In this document: one piece after another, positions 8,759 through 18,146 of the stretch | How positions within the stretch are numbered: position 1 is the stretch's first letter | Layout of the letters: each line of letters begins with the position of its first letter | Assembly (NCBI RefSeq): GCF_003111685.1 | Contig: NZ_CP022189.1 | Span: 2,310,001-2,374,000 of the forward strand | Reading direction: 5' to 3' | DNA: 64,000 nt | Origin: Alloyangia pacifica | GTDB taxonomy: Bacteria; Pseudomonadota; Alphaproteobacteria; Rhodobacterales; Rhodobacteraceae | Notes under the pieces: model-generated | Seen by the model: the letters and a program-made list of their open reading frames with translations, nothing else | Databases searched by the model: none | What the model was told of the DNA's origin: nothing | Translations under genes and position numbers: made by a program

Positions 8759-9154
8759 TCAGATCCAGTAGATGATCACGGTCAGGATGGTCAGAACCAC
8801 CGAACCGTAGATGCAGACCCAGCCGAGCTTTTCGGCGGTCGGAATGTCGAGCCCCTTGCCCGCGTCGAAGATCAGGTGCCGCAGGCCCGCGAGGTAGTGG
8901 TACCAGATGCCCCAGAGCGAGAGGAACATCACGAGGTTGCCCACCCAGCTGGTGATCCACCATTCGGCCGTGGCGAAGGCCTCGGGCCCTGCGGCCAGAG
9001 CGAGCAGCCACCAGACGATGAGGAAGACCGCGACGATCATCGCGTTGCCGGTGATGCGGGTGAGGATGGAGCTCATGGAGGTGAGCTGCGGTCTGTAATA
9101 CGGCCCGATCATGAAGGGGGAGAGCGGGCGCTGGATCCGGTTCTCTTCAGCCAT
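8759..9154 (-). CDS. sdhC: succinate dehydrogenase cytochrome b556 subunit
   Basis: A 131-aa haem-binding anchor subunit and the first gene of the sdh operon. It has the family quinone-pocket signature RPLSPFMIGPYYRPQLTS with SMSSILTRITG and the haem-ligand segment WYHYLAGLRHLIFD. Three transmembrane helices are evident (about 34-55, 68-88 and 109-130). The promoter must lie in the 267-nt gap upstream, which holds the paired TGTGATCAC sites at 9275-9304. Confidence 0.95.
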   Translation of the reverse strand: MAEENRIQRPLSPFMIGPYYRPQLTSMSSILTRITGNAMIVAVFLIVWWLLALAAGPEAFATAEWWITSWVGNLVMFLSLWGIWYHYLAGLRHLIFDAGKGLDIPTAEKLGWVCIYGSVVLTILTVIIYWI

Positions 9155-9274
9155 GGCTTGTCCTTTTCGGTTCCCTTGTGGCCGGGTTCTAGCGCCTCTT
9201 GCCCCGCCCTGTCACGCGGGTGCACGGCGCAGGAGCGTGTTTTTTCCACCCAATTCCAAAAAATGATCGGAATA

Positions 9275-9304
9275 TGTGATCACGCTTTTTCAAGTGTGAT
9301 CACA
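9275..9304. promoter_or_regulatory. paired TGTGATCAC operator upstream of sdhC
   Basis: TGTGATCAC at 9275-9283 and TGTGATCACA at 9295-9304. Each contains the 8-bp palindrome GTGATCAC, with centres 20 bp apart (about two helical turns), separated by a T-rich spacer. The element lies 121-150 bp upstream of the sdhC start. The same arrangement with 21-bp spacing occurs before sucC at 18005-18035. The binding factor is not identifiable from the window; the shape suits a dimeric repressor or activator acting cooperatively. Confidence 0.75.
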
Positions 9305-9421
9305 TTTATGGCGCTAACGGAGGCTTCCGCGGAGTCGCCCTATTCCCAAGTATTTAACTCGGATTTTTGCGGGGCAGCACCGCGACTCAAGCACCGCGCC
9401 CAGTCGCGCCGAGGCGTCAGA

Positions 9422-10453
9422 TCAGCGCGGGATCAGCGCCCAGTAGTCGAGGTCGAGCAGGACCTCCGGCAGGTATCTTCCGTCCTCGCTCTTGAGCGCG
9501 AAGGGCGCGCCGCCCTTGACCGCCACCAACCGCAGCCGCAGCGCACCGACGCCCGGCGCCGGGGTCTCGGCGCGATCCAGAACCTCGGACCATACTTTGA
9601 CCGTATCCCCGGCGAAACAAGGGTTTGCATGCGCCCCGCCGTTGAGCCCGGCGATCATCTGCGCGTTCGCCAGACCGTTGAAACTGAGCGCCCGCGCCAA
9701 CGAAATCACGTGCCCGCCATAGATCAGCCGCTTCCCGTCCTCGCGGTGGGTGGCGTCGAAATGCACCTTGGCGGTGTTCTGCCAGAGGCGGGTGGCGAGC
9801 ATGTGCTCGGCCTCCTCGATGGTCACCCCGTCGACGTGGTCGATCCGCTCTCCGACCGCGTAATCGCCCCAGCGGTGCGGCTCTCCGGCGAGGGTAAAAT
9901 CATAGTTTGTGAAGTCGAGCCCCTCGGGCATCACCAGATCCTCGGGCGCCAGAACCTCTTTCAGATCGGGCAGCACCGTCTCGGGCGCGGGCGCGTCGAG
10001 GTTTTTCTTTCGCACCATCACCCAGCGGCAATACTCCAGCACGGTCTCGCCGCGCTGGTTGGTGCCGCGCGTGCGGACCCAGACGACACCGGACCTGCCA
10101 TTCGAATTCTGCTTGAGCCCGATCACTTCGGAGGACGCGCGCAGCGTGTCTCCCTGATAAACCGGCTTCAACCAGCGTCCCTCGGCATAACCGAGGTTCG
10201 CCACCGCGTTCAGCGAGACATCCGGCACGGTCTTGCCGAACACCAGATGGAACGCCGCCAGATCGTCCAGCGGCGCGCCGGGCAGACCAACGCTCCGGGC
10301 GAAGTCATCCGACGAGTAAAGCGCATGCCGGGCCGGGTAGAGCGCGTGGTAAAGCGCCCTTTCCCCGCCCGACACGGTGCGCGGCACGGCGTGGTCTATG
10401 ACCTCGCCGATGCGATACTCCTCGAAGAAACGACCGGGGTTGGTCTTGGCCAT
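9422..10453 (-). CDS. mch: mesaconyl-C1-CoA hydratase (ethylmalonyl-CoA pathway)
   Basis: A double-MaoC-domain hydratase (343 aa) that converts mesaconyl-CoA to beta-methylmalyl-CoA. It shows the R. sphaeroides Mch pattern: MAKTNPGRFFEEYRIG at the start, ALYPARHALYSSDDFARS, then FGKTVPDVSLNAVANLGYAEG. The second hotdog half contains KVHFDATHREDGKRLIYGGH. The ATG at 10453 shares its A with the TGA of the DUF1737 gene, so translation is coupled; a GTG one codon earlier (10456) is possible. Position beside mcl2 and sdh matches the R. sphaeroides arrangement and makes a generic MaoC enoyl hydratase less likely. Confidence 0.93.
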   Translation of the reverse strand: MAKTNPGRFFEEYRIGEVIDHAVPRTVSGGERALYHALYPARHALYSSDDFARSVGLPGAPLDDLAAFHLVFGKTVPDVSLNAVANLGYAEGRWLKPVYQGDTLRASSEVIGLKQNSNGRSGVVWVRTRGTNQRGETVLEYCRWVMVRKKNLDAPAPETVLPDLKEVLAPEDLVMPEGLDFTNYDFTLAGEPHRWGDYAVGERIDHVDGVTIEEAEHMLATRLWQNTAKVHFDATHREDGKRLIYGGHVISLARALSFNGLANAQMIAGLNGGAHANPCFAGDTVKVWSEVLDRAETPAPGVGALRLRLVAVKGGAPFALKSEDGRYLPEVLLDLDYWALIPR

Positions 10454-10656
10454 CACTGCGCTCCCAGCTTCATGTCCGGGGTGTAGGGCGTGTCGACGTC
10501 CTTGGTCACGGCCTGCCCGCAGCGCATCACGCCGTTGGCGGCATCGAAGGCGTAGGTCGGGCTGCCGTAAAGCTCCCAGCCCTTGCTCAGGGCCTCGGAG
10601 ACCTTGTGGCAGAAGGCAGAGGTGTCGTCTTCGGTCAGCAGTCTGTAGATTTTCAT
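10453..10656 (-). CDS. DUF1737 domain protein
   Basis: A 67-aa protein matching DUF1737: YRLLTEDDTSAFCHKVSEAL at residues 4-23, then KGWELYGSPTYAFDAANG. It is a small alpha/beta fold with no signal peptide. It lies between the NnrU-like gene and mch on the same strand and overlaps the mch start by one base, so its product is made in step with mesaconyl-CoA hydratase. Function is unknown; a ligand-binding or regulatory role in the pathway would be inference only. Confidence 0.82.
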   Translation of the reverse strand: MKIYRLLTEDDTSAFCHKVSEALSKGWELYGSPTYAFDAANGVMRCGQAVTKDVDTPYTPDMKLGAQ

Positions 10657-10676
10657 GGGGTCAGTTCCGGTAGTTG

Positions 10677-11222
10677 TCATCCAAAGGTGGGATAGCCGAG
10701 CCAGGTGTGGATCGCGCCGATCACGAAGAGCAGCACGACGCTGGCCGCAAGGAAGATCAGGTCTTTCTTGATCGGCCCCTTGGCGGGCGGCGTCCAGTTC
10801 GGCTCGCTGCGGTTGATCGTGCTCATCTCGACCACCGCCCAGATCCCGAGCCCGCCGAAAAGCACGAAGGAGGGCACGTCGCCGTTCACCAGCAGGTGCG
10901 CGATGGCCCAGAGCAGGAAGCCGGTCAGCATCGGGTGGCGCATCTTGTAAAAGAGCGCGCCCTTCTTGGGGCCGGGCGAGGTGAAGTAGAGCGCCGCCAG
11001 CATCAGCAGGTTGTTGATGCCCACGGTGGCTGGGGTGCGCCCGTAGAAGAAGGCACCATCGGCCATGCGATAGCCGAAGATCATCAGCAGCACGCTGGCA
11101 ACGAGCGCAAGCGCAACCGCACCCTTGCCCTTGTCGCCCATCTTGGCCCGCGCGTCGGGAGCAAAGCGTTTGAACAGATGCGCCGCCCACCAGAGCGCGA
11201 CGCCGAGAATCAGAAGCAGCAT
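10677..11222 (-). CDS. NnrU family membrane protein
   Basis: A 181-aa integral membrane protein with five to six hydrophobic helices, matching the NnrU family (ALWWAAHLFKRF at the start, RHPMLTGFLLWAIAHLLVNGD in the middle). NnrU was named for a gene near nitrite/nitric-oxide reductase; related proteins (isoprenylcysteine methyltransferase-like fold) occur in many non-denitrifiers. It lies between mcl2 and the DUF1737 gene, with no denitrification gene nearby, so a nitrogen-oxide role is not supported here. Confidence 0.85.
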   Translation of the reverse strand: MLLLILGVALWWAAHLFKRFAPDARAKMGDKGKGAVALALVASVLLMIFGYRMADGAFFYGRTPATVGINNLLMLAALYFTSPGPKKGALFYKMRHPMLTGFLLWAIAHLLVNGDVPSFVLFGGLGIWAVVEMSTINRSEPNWTPPAKGPIKKDLIFLAASVVLLFVIGAIHTWLGYPTFG

Positions 11223-11261
11223 TGGGGGTCTCCTTGTGCCGTGTTCGGCCCGAGCCTGCCC

Positions 11262-12113
11262 TCAAGCCCCCATGGCGGCAATGGCTTCCGCCTTGGCGAG
11301 CACTGATTTCGCAGTGAAGACATGCAGGTTCTCGACGATCTTGCCGTCGACGACGGCAACCCCCTGCCCCGCGGCCTCGGCTTCTTCGAAAGCGTGGATC
11401 TGCCGCCGCGCCAGGTCGATCTCGCCCTCGGTCGGGGCGAAGGCGGCATTGGCGATCTCGACCTGCGCCGGGTGGATCAGCGTCTTGCCGTCGAAGCCCA
11501 TGTCGCGACCTTGGTCGCATTCGGCCCGCAGCCCCTCGTCGTCCTTGAAGGCATTGTAGACACCATCGACAATCACGCAGCCCGAGGCCTTGGCCGCCAG
11601 CAGGCAGAGCTGCAGCGAGGTGAGCATCGGCAGCCGGTCGGCGCGGAAGCGCGAGTTCAGTTCCTTGGCCAGATCGTTGGTGCCCATGACCATGCCCGCC
11701 AGCCGCGGATGCGCAGCAATCGCCTGCGCGTTGAGCATGCCCTTCGGCGTCTCCATCATCGCCCAGAGCGGCTTTGCGGTAAGCTCCGCCAGCGCGTCGA
11801 GTTGTGCGGGGTCCTCGACCTTGGGCAGCAGCACGGCGTCGCAATCCATGCTATCCGCTGCACGCGCATCGGCCTCGCCCCAGTCGGTGTCGAGCCCGTT
11901 GATCCGCACGATCCGCGTGCGCTTGCCATAGCCCCCTACGCCCAGCGCGGCGGCGAGCGTCTCGCGCGCGGCGGGCTTTTCCGACGGGGCCACGGCATCC
12001 TCGAGGTCGAAGATGATCGCATCCACCGCGAGGCCACGCGCCTTGTCCAGCGCCCGCTCCTTCGAGCCGGGGATGTAAAGTACCGAGCGATAGGGCCGCA
12101 GCGCGAGATCCAT
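11262..12113 (-). CDS. mcl2: (3S)-malyl-CoA thioesterase / CitE-like lyase
   Basis: A HpcH/HpaI (CitE-like) family protein of 283 aa. RSVLYIPGSKERALDKA near residue 10, FDLEDAVAPSEK near 36, METPKGMLNAQA in the middle and GTNDLAKELNSRF are family active-site segments. The short CitE-like form, and position with mch and sdh, match R. sphaeroides Mcl2, which was reassigned from lyase to (3S)-malyl-CoA thioesterase (releasing malate at the end of the ethylmalonyl-CoA pathway). The true lyase Mcl1 has a different N-terminus and is not in this window. Start at 12113 is supported by GGAGG. Confidence 0.88.
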   Translation of the reverse strand: MDLALRPYRSVLYIPGSKERALDKARGLAVDAIIFDLEDAVAPSEKPAARETLAAALGVGGYGKRTRIVRINGLDTDWGEADARAADSMDCDAVLLPKVEDPAQLDALAELTAKPLWAMMETPKGMLNAQAIAAHPRLAGMVMGTNDLAKELNSRFRADRLPMLTSLQLCLLAAKASGCVIVDGVYNAFKDDEGLRAECDQGRDMGFDGKTLIHPAQVEIANAAFAPTEGEIDLARRQIHAFEEAEAAGQGVAVVDGKIVENLHVFTAKSVLAKAEAIAAMGA

Positions 12114-12148
12114 GCCTTCCTCCGTAGAGCAATAATATTGCGTCAGTG

Positions 12149-12180
12149 ATGCATTTGTTTTCCAAAAACTGCAAGTGCAT
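12149..12180. promoter_or_regulatory. imperfect inverted repeat upstream of mcl2
   Basis: ATGCATTTG at 12149-12157 and CAAGTGCAT at 12172-12180 match as an inverted repeat in 8 of 9 positions with a 14-nt spacer, 36-67 bp before the mcl2 ATG. It lies in an AT-rich patch and is a plausible operator. No factor is assigned. Confidence 0.4.
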
Positions 12181-12364
12181 TCATGCCGCGGCGCAGAAGA
12201 ACAACGCATTTTAACCGCGGCCGCATCCTTTACCAATCCTTCGGGATTGCCGCGCAGGCTCGGAAATCAAGGGCAGCGCCCTGCCAACGCCCTCGGCTGG
12301 CAGCGCCGATCCAGTCGCACCGGCATCCCCCGCTGAAAGGACCATCCCGCTGAAAGGAAAGCCG

Positions 12365-12724
12365 ATGACGGCACATCCCACCCCCACCAGCCACGCACCG
12401 GGGCCCGGCTGCTCACGGCGCAGCCTGCTGCTGATAGGTCTCTGCGCGGCGCTCGCCGCCCTGCCCTCTGCCGGAGCCGCTCAGAGCCGCGCTTGCGGCC
12501 CGCGCGACGTGGTGATTGCCCGACTCGCAGAAACCTATGGCGAGACGCGGCAGTCCATCGGCCTCGGCAGCGACAACGCGGTGATGGAGGTCTTCGCCTC
12601 CGACGAGACTGGCACATGGACGATCACCATCACCTCCAGCCAAGGCGTCACATGTCTCGTCGCCAGCGGGCAGGCTTTTGAAACCCTTGCCGAACATCTC
12701 CCACCAAAGGAAAGCGATGCCTGA
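12365..12724 (+). CDS. small secreted protein (unknown function)
   Basis: A 119-aa protein with a Tat-unlike Sec signal peptide (RRSLLLIGLCAALAALPSAGAA, cleavage near residue 40) and a mature domain of about 80 residues containing two cysteines (ACGPR and VTCLVASG) suited to one disulfide. The mature part (REVV/IARLAETYGE..., TGTWTITIT) resembles a short family I recall from Rhodobacteraceae with no assigned role. It stands alone between mcl2 (divergent) and the osmoprotectant transporter. Confidence 0.72.
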   Translation: MTAHPTPTSHAPGPGCSRRSLLLIGLCAALAALPSAGAAQSRACGPRDVVIARLAETYGETRQSIGLGSDNAVMEVFASDETGTWTITITSSQGVTCLVASGQAFETLAEHLPPKESDA

Positions 12725-12855
12725 GGCGCACGACCCGAAGACCACACGCCCCCGGAAATTCCGCGGAAGACTTGGCCTCTGCCCGTCCTATCCTAGTTTC
12801 TAAGCGGAACTCTGTCATAGTCGACAGGACGCAACGGAAGGGAGCCCGACGCGCC

Positions 12856-13761
12856 ATGATCCGCACACATATTCTCGCCGCCGCCAGCCTCGCCGCGGGG
12901 CTTGCCGGCACAGCACAGGCCGACATCACCGTCTCGTCGAAAATCGACACCGAGGGCGGGCTGCTCGGCAACATGATCGCCCTAGCACTCGAGGATGCGG
13001 GCCTGCCCGTCGAGCGGCGCCTGCAACTGGGCGGAACCCAAGTGGTGCGCGAGGCGATCCTGGCGGGTCAGATCGACATCTACCCCGAGTACACAGGCAA
13101 CGCGGCCTTCTTCTTCAACGAAGCCGACGCAGACACCTGGAAGGACGCCGCCGCGGCGCACGACCGCGCCAAGGAGCTGGACGCAGAGAACGGCATTACC
13201 TGGCTCAGCTCCGCCCCCGCCAACAACACCTGGGCCATCGCCGTGACCGGGCCGCTGGCCGAGGAGAACAGCCTCGACACGATGAGTGACTTCGGTGCCT
13301 GGGTGTCGGGCGGAGGCGACGTGAAGCTCGCCGCCTCGACCGAGTTTGTCTCCTCCCCCGCGGTGCTGCCCGCCATGCAAGAGACCTACGGTTTCGAATT
13401 GTCCGAGGACCAGACCGTGATCCTCTCGGGTGGCGACACCGCGGCGACGATCCAGGCCGCGGCCCGGGGCACCTCGGGCGTCAACGCCGCCATGGTCTAC
13501 GGCACCGACGGCGGCGTCGGCGCGACCGGGCTCAAGGTGATGAAGGACGACAAGGGCGTGCAGCCAGTCTACGAGCCCACCCCCATCGTCCGCGACGCCG
13601 TGCTCGAGGAATATCCCTCGATCCCCGAGGTGCTGAACCCGATCTTCGAAGGCCTGACGATGGAGACCCTGCAAGAGCTCAACGGTCGCATCCAGGTCGG
13701 CGGCGAGCCTGCCGAAGCGGTGGCCCGTGACTATCTCACCAAGTCCGGGGTGCTGGACTGA
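12856..13761 (+). CDS. osmF: osmoprotectant ABC transporter, substrate-binding protein (OsmF/YehZ-like)
   Basis: A 301-aa periplasmic binding protein (OpuAC/QAT family) with a signal peptide to about residue 23 (ending AQA). Family marks are ITVSSKIDTEGGLLGNMI at the N-terminus, QIDIYPEYTGNA and the late TPIVRD segment. It is the first gene of a four-gene unit whose order and protein lengths (301, 388, 311, 245 aa) match E. coli osmF-yehY-yehX-yehW. Likely substrates are glycine betaine-like compounds; specificity cannot be read from sequence. The upstream 28-codon extension was dropped because the ATG at 12856 begins a good signal peptide. Confidence 0.9.
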   Translation: MIRTHILAAASLAAGLAGTAQADITVSSKIDTEGGLLGNMIALALEDAGLPVERRLQLGGTQVVREAILAGQIDIYPEYTGNAAFFFNEADADTWKDAAAAHDRAKELDAENGITWLSSAPANNTWAIAVTGPLAEENSLDTMSDFGAWVSGGGDVKLAASTEFVSSPAVLPAMQETYGFELSEDQTVILSGGDTAATIQAAARGTSGVNAAMVYGTDGGVGATGLKVMKDDKGVQPVYEPTPIVRDAVLEEYPSIPEVLNPIFEGLTMETLQELNGRIQVGGEPAEAVARDYLTKSGVLD

Positions 13762-13781
13762 TCGCGCTCGCGGAGCGGCAG

Positions 13782-14948
13782 ATGATGCGTGCCGGGCGGG
13801 GTCTCTCTGCGCCCGGCCTGCTTTTCGCCGCGTTGGGGCTGGCTTCACTGGCCCTGCCGCTCCTTACGCTGCGCGCCAACCGGATCGTCGCCGGAGAAAG
13901 CGTGATGCTCTGGGACAGCGCCCCACCGAGCGCGATCGTACCTGGCGCGCTCGCATTGGCCGCCGGGCTGGTGCTCGGCATCCCCTCTGCCCTGCCACTG
14001 CGCCGCCTCGGTGGTAGCCTGATCGGCCTTGCCGGCCTCGTCTTTCTGATGGCGCAGGGGGCGGCGGCGCAGCTTCAGGGGGCAGGGGATCTTGCGCGCG
14101 TGTCGCCCGGAGCGGGCGCGTGGTGCCTGCTGCTGGTGCTGATGCTGCTGATGGCGGACGCGCTCTCTCAGCTCCGCCCCGGCCCCCGCGCCCGCGCCGG
14201 GCTGCTGGCGGTGCTGCTCGCCGCCCTCGCGGCCTTGCTCTGGTCCGGCGCCCTGTCGGACCTCTCGGTGATGCAGGAATACGCCAGCCGAAAGGACGCG
14301 TTCCGCACTGCCAGCCTGCGCCACGTCGCGCTCGCGCTCGGCTCGCTCGGCGCGGCGGCGCTGATCGGCTTCCCGCTCGGCATCCTGTGCCACCGTAACG
14401 GCGCTCTGCGCGGCGCGATGCTGCCGGTCCTGAGCTTTCTCCAGACCATCCCCTCGCTCGCCATGTTCGGCATCATGATCCCGATCCTCGGCTGGGTGGC
14501 CGCAACCTACCCCGCCGCGCAGGCGTTCGGCATCGCCGGCATCGGCTTTGCCCCCGCCTTCCTCGCGCTGGTGCTCTATTCGTTGCTGCCGGTGGTCGCC
14601 AATACCGTGACCGGTCTCGCCGCAACTCCTCCCGCCGCGATCGAGGCCGCCCGCGGCATGGGCATGACTGCCATGCAACGCCTGCGGAAGGTCGAGCTGC
14701 CGCTGGCCATGCCGGTGATCCTCGCGGGCCTGCGCATCGTGCTGGTTCAGAACATCGGCCTTGCGGTCATCGCCGGGCTGATCGGCGGCGGCGGCTTCGG
14801 CAGTTTCGTCTTCCAGGGCCTCAACCAGACCGCCACCGACCTCATTTTGCTGGGCGCCCTGCCCACCGTCCTCATGGCCCTCGTCGCGGCGATCGTCATG
14901 GACATCCTCGTCGACCTCACCCGCCGCCTGCCGGAGCGCCAGACATGA
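13782..14948 (+). CDS. yehY: osmoprotectant ABC transporter permease, long form (YehY-like)
   Basis: A 388-aa inner-membrane permease. Residues 1-150 hold four or five extra hydrophobic segments found in the YehY branch but not in YehW/OpuCB. The C-terminal half is the BPD_transp_1 core with the EAA loop (IEAARGMGMTAMQRLRKVELPLAMPVI). It overlaps the ATPase gene by 4 nt. Confidence 0.9.
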   Translation: MMRAGRGLSAPGLLFAALGLASLALPLLTLRANRIVAGESVMLWDSAPPSAIVPGALALAAGLVLGIPSALPLRRLGGSLIGLAGLVFLMAQGAAAQLQGAGDLARVSPGAGAWCLLLVLMLLMADALSQLRPGPRARAGLLAVLLAALAALLWSGALSDLSVMQEYASRKDAFRTASLRHVALALGSLGAAALIGFPLGILCHRNGALRGAMLPVLSFLQTIPSLAMFGIMIPILGWVAATYPAAQAFGIAGIGFAPAFLALVLYSLLPVVANTVTGLAATPPAAIEAARGMGMTAMQRLRKVELPLAMPVILAGLRIVLVQNIGLAVIAGLIGGGGFGSFVFQGLNQTATDLILLGALPTVLMALVAAIVMDILVDLTRRLPERQT

Positions 14949-15880
14949 TTGAGATCGACAAGATCACCAAGCTTTACGGCGAGACCCGCGCCGTCGATGC
15001 CGTTTCTCTCACCGCCGAAACCGGCACGATCACCGCGATCGTGGGCACCTCGGGCTCGGGCAAGACCACGCTTCTGCGGATGATCAACCGGCTGGTCGAG
15101 CCCAGCTCGGGCGAGGTGCGGATCAACGGCGAGCCGACCCACGCGGTAAAACCCCACCTCCTGCGCCGCCGCATCGGCTACGCGATCCAGGGCCACGGGC
15201 TCTTTCCGCACCACACGGTTGCGCGCAACATCGGTGCGGTCCCCGAGCTGCTTGGCTGGCCGAAGGAGGAGATCTCCGCCCGGGTGGACGAGCTGCTGAC
15301 CCTCTTCGGCATGGAGCCTGACGAGTTTCGCGACCGCCTGCCGCTGGAGCTGTCGGGCGGGCAGCAGCAGCGCGTCGGCGTCGCCCGGGCGCTGGCCTCT
15401 CGCCCGGACCTTCTGCTGATGGACGAACCCTTCGGCGCGCTCGACCCGATCATCCGCACCCGCGCGCAGGACGATCTGCGCGCCATCCAGCGCAAGCTCG
15501 GCTCTACCATCATGCTCGTCACCCACGACATGGACGAGGCGATCCGCCTTGGCGACCGCATCGCGGTGATGGATGGCGGCAGGCTGGTGCAATACGGGCC
15601 GCCGGAAGAGATCGTCGCGCAGCCCGCCACCGATTTCGTCGCCGACATGGTGGGAGATGCCGAGCGGCCCATGCGGCTGCTCTCGCTGATCCCCGTCTCC
15701 GAGCTGATCGAGCCCGGCGCGGCCGAAGGCCCGGCTCTGCCCGAGGATGCGACCCTGCGCGAGGCGCTTTCGGCTTGTCTCTGGACCGGGCGTGAGGCCG
15801 TGCCTGTCTTGAACGGGGGCGACCCTGCCGGGCGGGTCACGCTCTCGGCCATCCGCGCGCGGGCGGAGCGCCACGCGTGA
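14945..15880 (+). CDS. yehX: osmoprotectant ABC transporter ATPase (YehX-like)
   Basis: A 311-aa ATPase with Walker A GTSGSGKTT (about residue 37), Q-loop, signature LSGGQQQRVGVARAL, Walker B LLLMDEPFGALD and switch His in VTHDMDEA. A C-terminal extension of about 70 residues after residue 240 corresponds to a single CBS-like segment, as in OpuA/ProV-type ATPases. ATGA overlaps join it to the genes on both sides. Confidence 0.93.
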   Translation: MIEIDKITKLYGETRAVDAVSLTAETGTITAIVGTSGSGKTTLLRMINRLVEPSSGEVRINGEPTHAVKPHLLRRRIGYAIQGHGLFPHHTVARNIGAVPELLGWPKEEISARVDELLTLFGMEPDEFRDRLPLELSGGQQQRVGVARALASRPDLLLMDEPFGALDPIIRTRAQDDLRAIQRKLGSTIMLVTHDMDEAIRLGDRIAVMDGGRLVQYGPPEEIVAQPATDFVADMVGDAERPMRLLSLIPVSELIEPGAAEGPALPEDATLREALSACLWTGREAVPVLNGGDPAGRVTLSAIRARAERHA

Positions 15881-16614
15881 AACCGGGAATGCTCCTGCGC
15901 GTGGCGCTCGTCGCGCTGCTGCTGGCGCTGGTGCTGAAGCCGGAAGCCTTCACCCCGGCCTTCGCCCCCTTCGCGCCCGAAAATGGCCCGGTGATCTACA
16001 CCCGCAGCTCGCTGCTCTCGCTCTCGCTGAGCCACCTTGGTCTCGTCGCCGTGGCGTCGCTCGCGGCCACTGTTGTGGCGGTGACGCTGGCGATCCTCGT
16101 CACCCGCCCCGCCGGCGCCGCCTTCCGCCCGCTCTCGCGCACCATCACCAACGTCGGGCAGACCTTTCCCCCGGTCGCCGTGCTGGCGCTCGCCGTCCCT
16201 GCGCTCGGCTTCGGCGCAGGCCCGACGCTGGTGGCGCTCTTCCTCTATGGCCTCCTGCCGATCTTCGAGAACGCCATGACCGGCCTTTCAACCCTGCCCG
16301 GCAGCACGATGGAGGCCGCACGCGGCATCGGGCTCGATCGCTGGCAGAGGCTCTGGCGGGTCGAGCTGCCGCTGGCCCTGCCGGTGATCCTCGGTGGCAT
16401 CCGCCTGTCGGTGGTGATCGCACTCGGCACGGCGACCATCGGATCGACGGTGGCCGCGCGCACGCTGGGCGAGGTGATCATTGCCGGGCTGCTGACCAGC
16501 AACACCGCCTTCGTGCTGCAGGGCGGGCTGATCGTCGGGCTCTTCGCTGTGCTGATCCACGACGCGCTGGTGCAGCTCGAGAAATATCTCGCGCGGCGCA
16601 GCGGGCGCAGATGA
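15877..16614 (+). CDS. yehW: osmoprotectant ABC transporter permease, short form (YehW-like)
   Basis: A 245-aa permease with about six membrane helices and an EAA loop (MEAARGIGLDRWQRLWRVELPLALPVI). It partners the long permease upstream as in the E. coli YehYXW complex. Last gene of the unit; no clear intrinsic terminator was seen in the 268 nt before mdh. Confidence 0.9.
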   Translation: MKPGMLLRVALVALLLALVLKPEAFTPAFAPFAPENGPVIYTRSSLLSLSLSHLGLVAVASLAATVVAVTLAILVTRPAGAAFRPLSRTITNVGQTFPPVAVLALAVPALGFGAGPTLVALFLYGLLPIFENAMTGLSTLPGSTMEAARGIGLDRWQRLWRVELPLALPVILGGIRLSVVIALGTATIGSTVAARTLGEVIIAGLLTSNTAFVLQGGLIVGLFAVLIHDALVQLEKYLARRSGRR

Positions 16615-17845
<1,231 letters not shown>

Positions 17846-17881
17846 GCCCTGCCTCAGCCCCGTGGGGCACCAGAAATCTTC

Positions 17882-17919
17882 GGGCCCCGGCGACAACATC
17901 GCCGGGGCCCATGCTTTTT
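17882..17919 (+). terminator. strong intrinsic terminator after mdh
   Basis: A perfect 11-bp stem, GGGCCCCGGCG (17882-17892) with CGCCGGGGCCC (17900-17910), 7-nt loop, followed by ATGCTTTTT. It isolates mdh transcription from sucC. Confidence 0.92.
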
Positions 17920-18004
17920 CGGGCTTTGCATGTCGCCTTCCGCTGCGGCAGCTTGCTGATTCTTTGGACCTCGGGCGCTAACGTAATTCCAGCGCAGTCG
18001 AGTT

Positions 18005-18035
18005 TGTGATCACGGTTTTTTAGCCCGTGATCACA
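18005..18035. promoter_or_regulatory. paired TGTGATCAC operator upstream of sucC
   Basis: TGTGATCAC at 18005-18013 and GTGATCACA at 18027-18035. The two GTGATCAC palindromes have centres 21 bp apart, and a T6 run lies in the spacer. It is 112-142 bp before the sucC ATG. Together with the sdh copy (20-bp spacing, T-run spacer, about 121-150 bp before the start) it defines a shared element for two TCA-cycle operons. Confidence 0.75.
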
Positions 18036-18146
18036 ACGGCAAAAAAATCTCGCAAATCTTCGCCGAAAGCCAAAAATCCCTTCGCGCCGCGCGATTGAGG
18101 CGCGTATACCGGCCCCGAAATCGCAGCAAGACGGGAAGAGTCTTCC

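Noticed and set aside
6684..8771. 695-codon plus-strand open frame opposite sdhA
   Set aside because: Shadow of sdhA/sdhD; no ribosome binding site or recognisable domain.
18005..18035. Interpreting the suc paired palindrome as a transcription terminator
   Set aside because: It could form a hairpin, but it lies upstream of sucC after the mdh terminator, and the same element occurs upstream of sdhC in promoter position; an operator explains both.
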